Source: Balneatrix alpica DSM 16621
Lineage (GTDB): Bacteria; Pseudomonadota; Gammaproteobacteria; Pseudomonadales; Balneatricaceae
Assembly: GCF_000619885.1 (NCBI RefSeq)
Contig: NZ_KK211039.1
Coordinates: 275,589-339,588 of the forward strand
DNA length: 64,000 nt
Reading direction: 5' to 3'
Each line of letters opens with the position of its first letter. Positions within the stretch are counted from its first letter, which is position 1. Positions 1-8,431 of this stretch are shown here, piece after piece. The notes beneath the pieces are model-generated. The model was not told the origin of the DNA. It did no database searches and saw only the letters and a program-made list of their open reading frames with translations. A program made the translations under genes and the position numbers.

Positions 1-168
1 CCGTCATGGTTTTACTGCCTTAACCCAGTCATACAAGAAGGGCGCCAAGCTTAATGCAAAGTGCTGTACTCGTCAGCCCTTATCAGGGATTAGCAAATTT
101 GATCACTCGTCCGGAGCGAAATCGTTATAGTGAGCGCCCAGCATGATTTCTGCGACAGGAATGTCTTA

Positions 169-1089
169 ATGCGTACCAGCACCTTAAAAGCCGATGGCTT
201 ATTACTGTTTACCGCCGCCATTTGGGGCCTGGCATTTGTGGCCCAGCGCCTGGGACTTGAGCACTTAGGCCCCTATAGCTTCAACTTTGCCCGTTTTTTA
301 CTCGGTGCACTCTCGCTTGTGCCGGTGCTCTGGCTATTTGGCAAGCGCATGGAACCACGTATTAGCACCGAGCGCCCCCTGGCGTACCTGTATGGTGGAG
401 GCCTGGCCGCAGGGTTATTGCTATTTATTGGCTCTTCCTTTCAGCAGGTGGGGCTACTCTATACCACCGCGGGCAAGGCAGGCTTTATTACCGGCTTATA
501 TCTGATCTTTGTGCCCATTTTAGGGCTGTTATGGAAGATGAAGACCCACGGCAATACCTGGCTTGGTGCTTTGCTAGCAGTAGGCGGGCTCTATCTGCTT
601 AGTGTGACGGAAGAATTTACCATCATGTACGGCGATCTGCTGGAGCTGATCGGCGCGGTGTTTTGGGCGGGCCATGTACTCTTGATCGGCTGGCTTTCCC
701 CTAAGGTGAATGTGCTGAAGCTATCCTTAGTCCAGATTGTGGTCTGCATGCTGCTAAGCTTGGCAGTAGCACTGGTGCGAGAGGATCTTAATTGGGCTGG
801 CATTCAAGCGGCCTGGCAGCCGATTGCCTATGCTGGGATTCTGTCCGTTGGGGTAGCCTATACCCTACAAATCATTGGCCAGCGTGAAGCCCCCGCCAGC
901 CATGCCGCCATTATCCTCAGCCTGGAGGCCGTCTTTGCTGTGCTGGGTGGTTGGCTCCTGTTAAGTGAAGAGTTAGGTCTACGCGGCACCCTGGGCTGCA
1001 GTCTGATGCTCGCAGGTATGCTGCTCTCGCAGTTCAGTTTACCGCTACTGTTCAAGCGTAAGAAAAGTGCAGAACCCGCCACGACCTGA
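169..1089 (+). CDS. DMT-family (EamA) transporter
   Basis: This is a multi-pass inner-membrane protein of about 306 residues with two repeated EamA halves, the usual size and layout of drug/metabolite exporters. The first half begins LLLFTAAIWGLAFVAQRLG; the second carries the typical SLEAVFAVLGGWLLL segment near the C-terminus. The frame is open from a GTG at 130, but the ATG at 169 has an AGGA about 8 bases upstream and starts the natural N-terminus (MRTSTLKADG), so I prefer it. It stands alone and ends at a bidirectional terminator shared with the convergent megL. The substrate cannot be read from sequence; amino acid or metabolite export is the common role of the family. Confidence 0.85.
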   Translation: MRTSTLKADGLLLFTAAIWGLAFVAQRLGLEHLGPYSFNFARFLLGALSLVPVLWLFGKRMEPRISTERPLAYLYGGGLAAGLLLFIGSSFQQVGLLYTTAGKAGFITGLYLIFVPILGLLWKMKTHGNTWLGALLAVGGLYLLSVTEEFTIMYGDLLELIGAVFWAGHVLLIGWLSPKVNVLKLSLVQIVVCMLLSLAVALVREDLNWAGIQAAWQPIAYAGILSVGVAYTLQIIGQREAPASHAAIILSLEAVFAVLGGWLLLSEELGLRGTLGCSLMLAGMLLSQFSLPLLFKRKKSAEPATT

Positions 1090-1104
1090 GCAGGGTATTA
1101 AACA

Positions 1105-1129
1105 AAACGGGGCCATCAGGGCCCCGTTT
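1105..1129. terminator. Bidirectional intrinsic terminator
   Basis: A 10-bp perfect stem (AAACGGGGCC / GGCCCCGTTT) with loop ATCAG lies between two convergent genes. The A and T flanks supply a U-tract on both strands, so it can serve the DMT transporter and megL. Confidence 0.85.
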
Positions 1130-1161
1130 GCTTTTATTAGCAATCAACCACTGTCATAGCC

Positions 1162-2358
1162 TTACAGGCCATGTAGAGCCTGCTCGATATCGGCCAGGAT
1201 ATCATCGACATCCTCCAGTCCAGCAGAGAGCCGCACCAGGCCATCACTGATCAGGTGCTTCTGTCGCTCTTCTGGGGTGTAAGTGGAGTGGGTCATGCTG
1301 GCGGGATGCTGGCACAGGGTCTCCGCATCCCCCAAGCTCACTGCACGCTTAATCAGCTGCAGCTTATTCATAAAGGCTTTGCCCTGCTGTAAACCACCGC
1401 GCAGTTCAAAGGCAATCATGCCCCCCGGCAAACGCATTTGCTTATCGACCAGTTGTCGATATTCGAAGTTTTCCAAACCAGGGTAGTAGACCTGCTCCAC
1501 CTGTTTTTGCTGGCTTAGCCACTCGGCAATCACCTGAGCATTCTGGCTATGCCGCTCCATCCGCAGGGGCAGGGTTTTCAAACCGCGCAAAATCAAAAAG
1601 GCGGTCATCGGGCAAATGACGGCGCCGGTCATGTCCTTTAAACCTTCGAAACGGATGCGTTGTAATAACTCCGCACCACCTGCCACCGCCCCAGCAATCA
1701 GATCACCATGACCACCCAGATACTTGGTAGCAGAATGCACTACCAAGTCCGCACCAAAACGAAGAGGGTTCTGCAGGGCAGGGCTGGGATAGGTGTTATC
1801 GACAATGACCTGACAGTTTGGCTGCTGGTGCGCCAGGTCACTCAAGGCCTCAATATCCATCACCCGTAGAGTGGGGTTCACAGGTGTTTCGAAATACAGC
1901 ACCCGGGTTTTGGCACTGAGTGCAGCCTTGACCGCCGCCAAATCAGTGCAGTCGACATACTTCACCGTAATGCCGAATTTACGTAGGCCATGTTCCATTA
2001 AGGCAAAGGTACAACCGTAGAGCGTGATGTCTGCCACCACCTCATCACCGGCTTGTAACAGGGTCCAGAGGGTAGCGCTGATAGCCCCCATTCCAGAGCT
2101 GGTCGTCAGCGCTGCCTCTGCGCCTTCCAGACTGGCCAGGCGGGTCTCCAGTAAACTCTGGGTGGGATTACCCAGACGGCTATAGATGTAGCCTGGTTGC
2201 TCACCGGCAAAACGCGCCCCCCCTTGCTCAACACTGTCGAAGGCAAAGGTGGAAGTCATGTAAATAGGAGGGGTTAGGGCACCATCATGTTGCTGGATGT
2301 CATAACCCAGATGGATGGCGCGGGTGGCAAAACCCATTTCAGTATCGTGCTTGTTCAT
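1162..2358 (-). CDS. megL: Methionine gamma-lyase
   Basis: This PLP enzyme of the Cys/Met metabolism family (398 residues) cleaves L-methionine to methanethiol, ammonia and 2-oxobutyrate in the cytosol. Visible features are the N-terminal GFATRAIHLGYD...TPPIYMTSTF segment, YSRLGNPT, the PLP-lysine motif VVHSATKYLGGHGD, and the tetrapeptide GCTF around residue 116. The Cys there is the residue that marks true methionine gamma-lyases rather than cystathionine enzymes. Length matches the family. It is transcribed away from the prp operon, whose enzymes would consume the propionyl-CoA derived from its 2-oxobutyrate. Cystathionine gamma-lyase or O-acetylhomoserine sulfhydrylase is less likely because of that Cys and the close N-terminal match. 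Confidence 0.9.
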   Translation of the reverse strand: MNKHDTEMGFATRAIHLGYDIQQHDGALTPPIYMTSTFAFDSVEQGGARFAGEQPGYIYSRLGNPTQSLLETRLASLEGAEAALTTSSGMGAISATLWTLLQAGDEVVADITLYGCTFALMEHGLRKFGITVKYVDCTDLAAVKAALSAKTRVLYFETPVNPTLRVMDIEALSDLAHQQPNCQVIVDNTYPSPALQNPLRFGADLVVHSATKYLGGHGDLIAGAVAGGAELLQRIRFEGLKDMTGAVICPMTAFLILRGLKTLPLRMERHSQNAQVIAEWLSQQKQVEQVYYPGLENFEYRQLVDKQMRLPGGMIAFELRGGLQQGKAFMNKLQLIKRAVSLGDAETLCQHPASMTHSTYTPEERQKHLISDGLVRLSAGLEDVDDILADIEQALHGL

Positions 2359-2594
2359 AGGCGTAGCCTCATGGGCCCTTTGTTATTTTTGTGGGGTTGG
2401 TAGCAACTGCTTTCCAGTTACCCCTAGGTTACGCCGACTCAAACAGGGGAAAGTTGCCTTCTTAATGAGGTTTTGCTTGCGGTTAGCAAGAATCCCCTCG
2501 AGTAGCGAGCACAAAGAAAAGATCCCCCTCAGGCCAGGATGAACCTCCTCTATCTGTGAGCTCAGGGATTAGCCTGAAAGCGACCTTAACCGTC

Positions 2595-2608
2595 AAAGTG
2601 TCAACATT
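2595..2608 (+). promoter_or_regulatory. Inverted copy A of a TGTCAACA element
   Basis: AAAGTGTCAACATT is the exact reverse complement of the element at 2762-2775, so it points towards megL. Read on the minus strand, 2597-2608 matches the PrpR-type palindrome ATTGTCGACAAT at 9 of 12 positions. It may be a weaker operator or a separate regulator's site. Confidence 0.4.
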
Positions 2609-2761
2609 AGACTGGGCAAAGCACGCCAGAATGGGGTTAAATAGCTTTCTAATGTGTAGATTGCCAACATTTGACTTTGGTGTAAGCCATATCTGCCTAA
2701 AAAGCCGTTACTCAAGCAGCATCAACGCCAAAAGCACACTGCTTCGCTATACCTTCGTATA

Positions 2762-2775
2762 AATGTTGACACTTT
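2762..2775 (+). promoter_or_regulatory. Inverted copy B of a TGTTGACA element
   Basis: AATGTTGACACTTT is the exact reverse complement of 2595-2608, 153 bases away. It contains a perfect TTGACA hexamer (2767-2772), but no good -10 box lies at the right spacing, so a protein-binding site is as likely as a promoter element. Confidence 0.4.
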
Positions 2776-2833
2776 TTTCAGTATTTGAGCTTGACCAGCA
2801 ATTTTGAGGGGCGTAAGGTTGAAAACAGAAAAC

Positions 2834-2845
2834 ATTGTCGACAAT
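2834..2845. promoter_or_regulatory. PrpR-type operator ATTGTCGACAAT
   Basis: This perfect 12-bp palindrome lies 15 bases before the chosen GTG start of the GntR regulator. From memory it equals the consensus proposed for GntR-type PrpR sites in gammaproteobacteria. Its place near the predicted transcription start suggests autorepression of the whole operon. The same core plus TCTGG recurs before icd at 32265. Confidence 0.7.
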
Positions 2846-2860
2846 CTGGAGTGGATCAGA

Positions 2861-3559
2861 GTGAGTAAGGCAGGTCTGGAACCGATCAAACTGGAGTCTC
2901 GTACTCTCGCCGACCGGGTCAGCGAACAGATAGCCACTGCCATCGTTAAGGGAGAAATCCCGCCAGGCTATAAGATTAGCGAGCCTGAGCTGGCCAGAAC
3001 CTACGGTATTAGCCGTGGCCCTTTGCGAGAAGCGATCCGTCGCCTGGAAGGTTTACGCTTAGTCGTACGCATTCCCCATGTGGGCGCCAGAGTTGTCTCA
3101 TTGTCGACAAAAGAGTTGCTGGAGATCTACTACATCCGCGAAGCCATGGAAGGAATGGCTGCCCGTCTGGCAGCTGAAAACATGAGCGACGAGGAGGTAG
3201 AGGGCCTGCGCCAGCTGGTTGATCAGCACGAGCAAAGTAAGGATCTGTTGGAGAACCGCTCTTACTTCCAAAAAGAAGGGGATCTGGATTTCCACTACCG
3301 CATCGTGCAAGGCAGTAAGAACTCCAAACTGATGGAGTTACTGGGCGGCGAGCTGTACCACCTGGTACGCATGTATCGCTACCAGTTCAGCATGTCGAGC
3401 AACCGGCCCAAACAAGCCCTGCAGGAGCATCGTTTGATTGCTGAAGCCATCGCCCAGCGCGACGGTGAATTGGCAGAAATTCTGATGCGCCGCCACGTCA
3501 GCAACTCCCGTAAAAATATTGAGCGAAAGCTGCAGGAAATGACTCAAACCGAGTCTTAA
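2861..3559 (+). CDS. prpR: GntR-family (FadR/FCD type) regulator of propionate catabolism
   Basis: This cytosolic repressor-type protein of about 232 residues has an N-terminal winged helix ([19 protein letters not shown]...[24 protein letters not shown]) and a C-terminal all-helical FCD ligand domain ([20 protein letters not shown]...[21 protein letters not shown]). In-frame TTG codons at 2804 and 2819 would lengthen it. I chose GTG 2861 because GGAG sits about 9 bases upstream and because a perfect operator-like palindrome would otherwise be coding. It is the first gene of the prp operon, 19 bases before prpB. The role as methylcitrate-cycle regulator is inferred from position; it is unrelated to the sigma-54 activator also called PrpR in enterics. 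Confidence 0.85.
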   Translation: MSKAGLEPIKLESRTLADRVSEQIATAIVKGEIPPGYKISEPELARTYGISRGPLREAIRRLEGLRLVVRIPHVGARVVSLSTKELLEIYYIREAMEGMAARLAAENMSDEEVEGLRQLVDQHEQSKDLLENRSYFQKEGDLDFHYRIVQGSKNSKLMELLGGELYHLVRMYRYQFSMSSNRPKQALQEHRLIAEAIAQRDGELAEILMRRHVSNSRKNIERKLQEMTQTES

Positions 3560-3578
3560 CCATATAAGGGGAGACGCC

Positions 3579-4472
3579 ATGAGCGACAAACTGACACCAG
3601 GACAGCGCTTCCGCAAAGCTTTGGCTGAGAACCAGCCACTGCAAGTTGTCGGAACCATTAATGCCTACTGTGCCATGATGGCCGAACGTATTGGCCACCA
3701 AGCGATTTACCTGTCCGGTGGCGGTGTTGCCAACGCCTCCTATGGTTTACCTGATCTGGGGATGACTTCCCTCAATGATGTACTGGAAGATGTGCGCCGC
3801 ATTACCGCTGCAACTGAACTGCCCTTGTTGGTAGATATCGATACTGGTTGGGGTGGCGCCTTCAACATCAGCCGCAGCGTTAAAGAAATGATCCGTGCTG
3901 GCGCGGCAGCGATTCACCTGGAAGATCAGGTGGCGCAAAAGCGTTGTGGCCACCGTCCGAATAAAGAAATTGTCTCGCAAGAGGAAATGGTCGACCGCAT
4001 CAAGGCCGCTGCCGATGCCCGTACCGATGACTCCTTTTTTATCATTGCCCGTACCGATGCCTTCCAGAAGGAAGGGCTGGATAAGGCTGTTGAGCGCGCG
4101 CGCGCCTGCCTGGAAGCCGGTGCCGATGGCATCTTCGCAGAAGCCGTGCACACTCTGGATGATTACCGGGCCTTCTCCGAAGGTATCGGTGGTGCCCATC
4201 TGTTAGCCAACATCACAGAATTCGGTGCCACGCCGCTCTATAACAAACAAGAGCTGGCTGAACATGGCGCCACTATGGTGCTTTACCCCCTGTCTGCTTT
4301 CCGCGCCATGAACAAGGCGGCCCTGCAGGTGTACTCCAGCATCCTCGAGCAGGGTGATCAGAAGCAGGTGGTGGATCTGATGCAGACCCGGATGGAACTG
4401 TACGATTTCCTCAACTACCACGCATTTGAACAGAAGCTCGACGAGCTCTTCGCCCAAGGTAAAAACAAGTAA
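3579..4472 (+). CDS. prpB: 2-methylisocitrate lyase
   Basis: This enzyme (297 residues) splits 2-methylisocitrate into pyruvate and succinate, the last step of the methylcitrate cycle. It belongs to the ICL/PEP-mutase TIM-barrel family. Seen here: [20 protein letters not shown] near the N-terminus, VDIDTGWGG with metal-binding Asp, the catalytic-loop motif [11 protein letters not shown] carrying the active Cys, IARTDA, and [11 protein letters not shown]. The short length and KRCGHR loop separate it from isocitrate lyase. GGGGAGACGCC precedes the ATG. It sits between the regulator and prpC in a tight operon. Confidence 0.96.
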   Translation: MSDKLTPGQRFRKALAENQPLQVVGTINAYCAMMAERIGHQAIYLSGGGVANASYGLPDLGMTSLNDVLEDVRRITAATELPLLVDIDTGWGGAFNISRSVKEMIRAGAAAIHLEDQVAQKRCGHRPNKEIVSQEEMVDRIKAAADARTDDSFFIIARTDAFQKEGLDKAVERARACLEAGADGIFAEAVHTLDDYRAFSEGIGGAHLLANITEFGATPLYNKQELAEHGATMVLYPLSAFRAMNKAALQVYSSILEQGDQKQVVDLMQTRMELYDFLNYHAFEQKLDELFAQGKNK

Positions 4473-4526
4473 AACTTAACCAGGCCCGGGTAGTTAGCTG
4501 CCCGGCCAACGAAAGGAGTACGAACC

Positions 4527-5657
4527 ATGGCTGAAGCTAAGCAACTAAGTGGGGCCGGCCTGCGTGGTCAGGTCGCTGGTGAAACCGCTCTGTGTACCGT
4601 TGGCAAAACTGGCGCCGGTTTGACCTACCGTGGTTATGACATGGCTGAACTGGCGGATAAATCCAGCTTTGAAGAAGTGGCCTACCTGCTGCTGTACGGC
4701 AAATTGCCCAATCGGCAAGAACTGAATGCCTACATCGCCAAGCTGAAGAGCCTGCGTGGCTTACCGACGGCGTTGAAGAGCGTGTTGGAACAGATTCCGG
4801 CAGACGCCCATCCCATGGATGTGATGCGTACCGGCTGTTCCATGCTGGGTAACCTGGAAACCGAGCAGGACTTCAGCCAACAGCACGATAAAGTGGATCG
4901 CATGCTGGCGGTGTTTCCCTCCATCATCAACTACTGGTATCGCTTCAGCCATGATGGCGTGCGTATTGACACCGAAACCGATGATGATTCCATTGCCGCA
5001 CACTTCCTCCATCTGCTGCACGGCAAAAAGCCCAGTGAACTCCATGTTCAGGTGATGCAGGCCTCTTTGATTCTGTACGCCGAGCATGAGTTCAACGCTT
5101 CCACCTTCACCGCGCGGGTCTGTGCCTCCACGTTATCAGACATTCACTCCTGCATTACCGGTGCCATTGGTTCTCTGCGTGGTCCTTTGCATGGCGGCGC
5201 CAACGAAGCCGCGATGGAAATGATTGAAAATTGGCAGAGCCCTGATGAGGCCGAGCGAGAAATCCTCGGCAAACTGGAGCGTAAAGAGAAAATTATGGGC
5301 TTTGGTCACGCGATTTACCGCGACTCTGACCCCCGTAATGCCATCATCAAGAAGTGGTCAGAAAAGCTGGCGAAAGATGTCGGTGATACCGTGCTTTACC
5401 CCGTTTCTGTACGCTGCGAAGAAGTGATGTGGCGCGAGAAGAAGTTGTTCTGTAATGCCGACTTCTTCCATGCTTCGGCCTATCACTTTATGGGGATTCC
5501 CACCAAGCTGTTCACCCCGATCTTTGTCTGTTCACGTTTGAGCGGCTGGGCCGCCCATGTGATGGAGCAGCGCGCTAACAACCGCATTATTCGCCCCTCA
5601 GCGGATTATGTCGGCCCAGAGAGCGCCACCTGGCTGCCCATCGACGAGCGCCCCTAA
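4527..5657 (+). CDS. prpC: 2-methylcitrate synthase
   Basis: This citrate-synthase-fold enzyme (376 residues) condenses propionyl-CoA with oxaloacetate. Motifs present are GLRGQVAGETALCTVGKTGAGLTYRGYD at the N-terminus, GPLHGGANEAAMEM with the first active-site His, and MGFGHAIYRDSDPRN with the second; a C-terminal Arg-rich end (NNRIIRPSADYVGPE) is typical. The short single-domain form and neighbours prpB and acnD support methylcitrate rather than citrate synthase. AAAGGAGT precedes the ATG. Confidence 0.95.
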   Translation: MAEAKQLSGAGLRGQVAGETALCTVGKTGAGLTYRGYDMAELADKSSFEEVAYLLLYGKLPNRQELNAYIAKLKSLRGLPTALKSVLEQIPADAHPMDVMRTGCSMLGNLETEQDFSQQHDKVDRMLAVFPSIINYWYRFSHDGVRIDTETDDDSIAAHFLHLLHGKKPSELHVQVMQASLILYAEHEFNASTFTARVCASTLSDIHSCITGAIGSLRGPLHGGANEAAMEMIENWQSPDEAEREILGKLERKEKIMGFGHAIYRDSDPRNAIIKKWSEKLAKDVGDTVLYPVSVRCEEVMWREKKLFCNADFFHASAYHFMGIPTKLFTPIFVCSRLSGWAAHVMEQRANNRIIRPSADYVGPESATWLPIDERP

Positions 5658-5710
5658 GCTCGTCGGGCATCGGCCCAAGCCGGTGCCCACCATAACAGGG
5701 CCCAGCGCCC

Positions 5711-5728
5711 AGGGAGCTTCGGCTCCCT
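5711..5728 (+). other. Intercistronic hairpin with UUCG loop, prpC-acnD
   Basis: AGGGAGC-TTCG-GCTCCCT forms a 7-bp stem capped by the very stable UUCG tetraloop, with no U-tract. It is more likely an mRNA-stabilising or processing hairpin within the operon than a terminator. Confidence 0.6.
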
Positions 5729-5760
5729 CCCGTGATACCTCTTGATGGATTGCCGATGCC

Positions 5761-8367
5761 ATGAACACTCAATACCGCAAGCCTTTGCCCGGTACCCAGC
5801 TGGAATACTATGACACCCGTGCCGCGGTGGATGCCATCCAGCCCGGTGCTTATGCCACCTTGCCCTACACCTCCAGGGTGCTGGCTGAACAACTGGTACG
5901 TCGCTGTGATCCGGCGATGCTGACTGATGCACTGCGTCAGATTATCGAACGCAAGCGTGATCTCGATTTCCCCTGGTATCCCGCCCGCGTAGTTTGCCAT
6001 GACATACTGGGACAAACCGCACTGGTGGATCTGGCCGGTCTGCGTGATGCCATTGCCGCCAAGGGCGGGGACCCTGCCCAGGTGAATCCTGTGGTGCCGA
6101 CCCAGCTGATCGTTGACCACTCCCTGGCGGTAGAATGCGGTGGCTATGACCCCGATGCCTTTGAGAAAAACCGCGCCATTGAAGACCGCCGCAATGAAGA
6201 TCGTTTTCACTTTATCGAGTGGACTAAAACCGCCTTCAAAAACGTCGATGTGATTCCCGCCGGCAACGGCATCATGCATCAAATCAACCTGGAGAAAATG
6301 TCTCCGGTGATTCAGGTGCGTGATGGGGTGGCCTTCCCAGATACCTGCGTCGGTACCGATAGCCACACTCCCCACGTGGATGCTCTGGGGGTCATTGCCA
6401 TTGGGGTAGGGGGGCTGGAAGCTGAGAGCGTCATGCTCGGTCGCGCCTCCATGATGCGTTTACCCGATATTGTTGGGGTACGTCTGGTGGGTAAGCGCCA
6501 ACCTGGCATTACCGCAACCGATATTGCCCTGGCGTTGACAGAGTTCCTGCGTAAGGAACGGGTGGTTTCTGCCTACTTGGAGTTCTTCGGAGAAGGGGCC
6601 GATGCCCTGACCATTGGCGACCGTGCCACCATCTCCAACATGACACCGGAATACGGTGCCTCTGCGGGGATGTTCTACATTGATCAACAAACTATCGACT
6701 ACTTGCGCCTGACGGGCCGTGAGGCAGAACAGGTTGAGCTGGTAGAGCAGTACGCCAAGCTGACAGGCCTCTGGGCGGATACTCTGGTAGAAGCAGAATA
6801 CGAGCGGGTGTTGGAGTTTGATCTGTCCAGCGTGGTACGCAACATGGCCGGTCCCTCTAACCCCCACCGCCGTCTGCCCACCACCGAACTGAAAAGCCGC
6901 GGCATCGCTGTCAATCTGGAACAAGCCAAGGCGGAAGAGGCCGAAGGCAAACTCCCCGATGGCGCCGTAATTATTGCGGCCATTACCTCCTGCACCAACA
7001 CCTCTAACCCCCGCAACGTGGTGGCAGCAGGTCTGGTGGCGAAGAAAGCCAACGCATTGGGACTGGTACGCAAGCCCTGGGTGAAAACCTCCTTCGCCCC
7101 TGGCTCCAAAGTCGCCAAGCTATATCTGGAAGAGGCTGGCTTATTACCTGAGCTGGAAAAACTCGGCTTTGGTATCGTCGCCTATGCCTGCACCACCTGT
7201 AATGGTATGTCCGGTGCACTGGATCCCAGCATCCAGCAAGAAATCATTGATCGTGACCTCTATGCCACAGCGGTGCTCTCTGGCAACCGCAACTTTGATG
7301 GTCGCATCCATCCCTATGCCAAGCAGGCTTTCCTGGCTTCGCCTCCCTTAGTGGTGGCTTATGCCATTGCCGGCACCATTCGTTTCGATATTGAGCAAGA
7401 TGTGCTGGGTAACGATGCCCAGGGTAACCCCATTACCCTCAAAGACCTCTGGCCCAGCGATGAGGAAATCGACGCCATCGTCAACGCTCACGTTAAGCCT
7501 GAGCAGTTCAAGCAGATCTACATTCCGATGTTTGATCTGGGCAAAGCGGAAGAAGCCAAAAGCCCGCTTTATGACTGGCGGCCGATGAGCACCTACATCC
7601 GTCGTCCTCCCTACTGGGAAGGCGCCCTGGCAGGGGAGCGCACGCTGAAAGGCATGCTGCCGCTGGCGGTATTGGGGGATAACATCACCACCGATCACCT
7701 TTCGCCCTCTAACGCCATCCTGCCTGACAGTGCCGCTGGTGAATACCTGGCTAAGATGGGCCTGCCGGAAGAAGACTTTAACTCCTACGCCACCCATCGG
7801 GGCGATCACCTGACCGCGCAGCGGGCAACCTTTGCCAACCCCAAGCTACTGAATGAAATGTGCTTGGATGAGGAAGGTAAGGTCATTCAGGGTTCGCTGG
7901 CTCGCATTGAGCCAGAAGGTAAGGTGACCCGCATGTGGGAAGCGATCGAAACCTACATGGAACGCAAACAACCGCTGATTATTATTGCGGGTGCTGACTA
8001 TGGTCAGGGTTCGTCCCGTGATTGGGCCGCCAAAGGGGTTCGTCTGGCAGGGGTTGAGGCTATCGTAGCGGAAGGTTTTGAGCGCATTCACCGCACTAAC
8101 CTGGTCGGCATGGGGGTATTGCCGCTGGAATTTAAACCTGGCACCAACCGCAAAACCCTAGGGATTGATGGCACTGAAAGCTATGACGTTATTGGTCAGC
8201 GCACACCACGGGCCGAGCTCCAGTTAGTGATTCACCGTCGTAATGGTGAGACATTGCAAGTGCCGGTGATCTGTCGTCTGGATACCGCTGAAGAAGTGTC
8301 CATTTACGAAGCCGGTGGCGTGCTACAACGCTTCGCCCAGGATTTCCTGGAAGCCAATCAGGCTTAA
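5761..8367 (+). CDS. acnD: 2-methylcitrate dehydratase, Fe/S-dependent (AcnD)
   Basis: This aconitase-family 4Fe-4S enzyme (868 residues) dehydrates 2-methylcitrate; with PrpF it replaces PrpD. It carries VGTDSHTPHVDALGVIAIGVGG, the cluster Cys in AAITSCTNTSNPRNV and YACTTCNGMSG, and the swivel-domain motif ADYGQGSSRDWAAKG near the C-terminus. The N-terminus (NTQYRKPLPGTQLEYYDTRAAVDAIQPGAY) is characteristic of AcnD rather than AcnA. The ribosome-binding site is weak and lies after a UUCG hairpin. A Fe/S dehydratase needing PrpF fits the prpF gene next door and the absence of prpD. Confidence 0.95.
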   Translation: MNTQYRKPLPGTQLEYYDTRAAVDAIQPGAYATLPYTSRVLAEQLVRRCDPAMLTDALRQIIERKRDLDFPWYPARVVCHDILGQTALVDLAGLRDAIAAKGGDPAQVNPVVPTQLIVDHSLAVECGGYDPDAFEKNRAIEDRRNEDRFHFIEWTKTAFKNVDVIPAGNGIMHQINLEKMSPVIQVRDGVAFPDTCVGTDSHTPHVDALGVIAIGVGGLEAESVMLGRASMMRLPDIVGVRLVGKRQPGITATDIALALTEFLRKERVVSAYLEFFGEGADALTIGDRATISNMTPEYGASAGMFYIDQQTIDYLRLTGREAEQVELVEQYAKLTGLWADTLVEAEYERVLEFDLSSVVRNMAGPSNPHRRLPTTELKSRGIAVNLEQAKAEEAEGKLPDGAVIIAAITSCTNTSNPRNVVAAGLVAKKANALGLVRKPWVKTSFAPGSKVAKLYLEEAGLLPELEKLGFGIVAYACTTCNGMSGALDPSIQQEIIDRDLYATAVLSGNRNFDGRIHPYAKQAFLASPPLVVAYAIAGTIRFDIEQDVLGNDAQGNPITLKDLWPSDEEIDAIVNAHVKPEQFKQIYIPMFDLGKAEEAKSPLYDWRPMSTYIRRPPYWEGALAGERTLKGMLPLAVLGDNITTDHLSPSNAILPDSAAGEYLAKMGLPEEDFNSYATHRGDHLTAQRATFANPKLLNEMCLDEEGKVIQGSLARIEPEGKVTRMWEAIETYMERKQPLIIIAGADYGQGSSRDWAAKGVRLAGVEAIVAEGFERIHRTNLVGMGVLPLEFKPGTNRKTLGIDGTESYDVIGQRTPRAELQLVIHRRNGETLQVPVICRLDTAEEVSIYEAGGVLQRFAQDFLEANQA

Positions 8368-8377
8368 GTCGGACGCC

Positions 8378-8399
8378 TCCCCCTCCAGGCGGAGGGGGA
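8378..8399 (+). other. GC-rich hairpin between acnD and prpF
   Basis: A 9-bp stem (TCCCCCTCC / GGAGGGGGA, loop AGGC) starts just after the acnD stop and ends about 20 bases before the prpF ribosome-binding site. There is no clear U-tract, so partial termination or 3'-end protection of the acnD message is plausible. Confidence 0.6.
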
Positions 8400-8431
8400 T
8401 TTCTGGCACTAGGCATACTCAGGAGAAGATC

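Larger units (their letters stand above)
2359..2860. other. Divergent intergenic region megL/prpR
   Basis: About 500 bases hold no convincing gene. They contain a 14-bp motif in opposite orientations at 2595-2608 and 2762-2775, and a perfect 12-bp palindrome at 2834-2845 (separate entries). A possible prpR promoter is TTGACC at 2791-2796 and TAAGGT at 2814-2819 with a 17-base spacer; the -10 match is weak. Confidence 0.5.

Noticed and set aside
2556-2762. Plus-strand frame between megL and prpR
   Set aside because: It covers the inverted operator-like repeats, has no Shine-Dalgarno and unusual composition; more likely regulatory DNA.
5587-6375. 262-residue minus-strand frame over the prpC/acnD junction
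   Set aside because: It is antisense to two certain genes and its sequence is a typical high-GC shadow frame without motifs.
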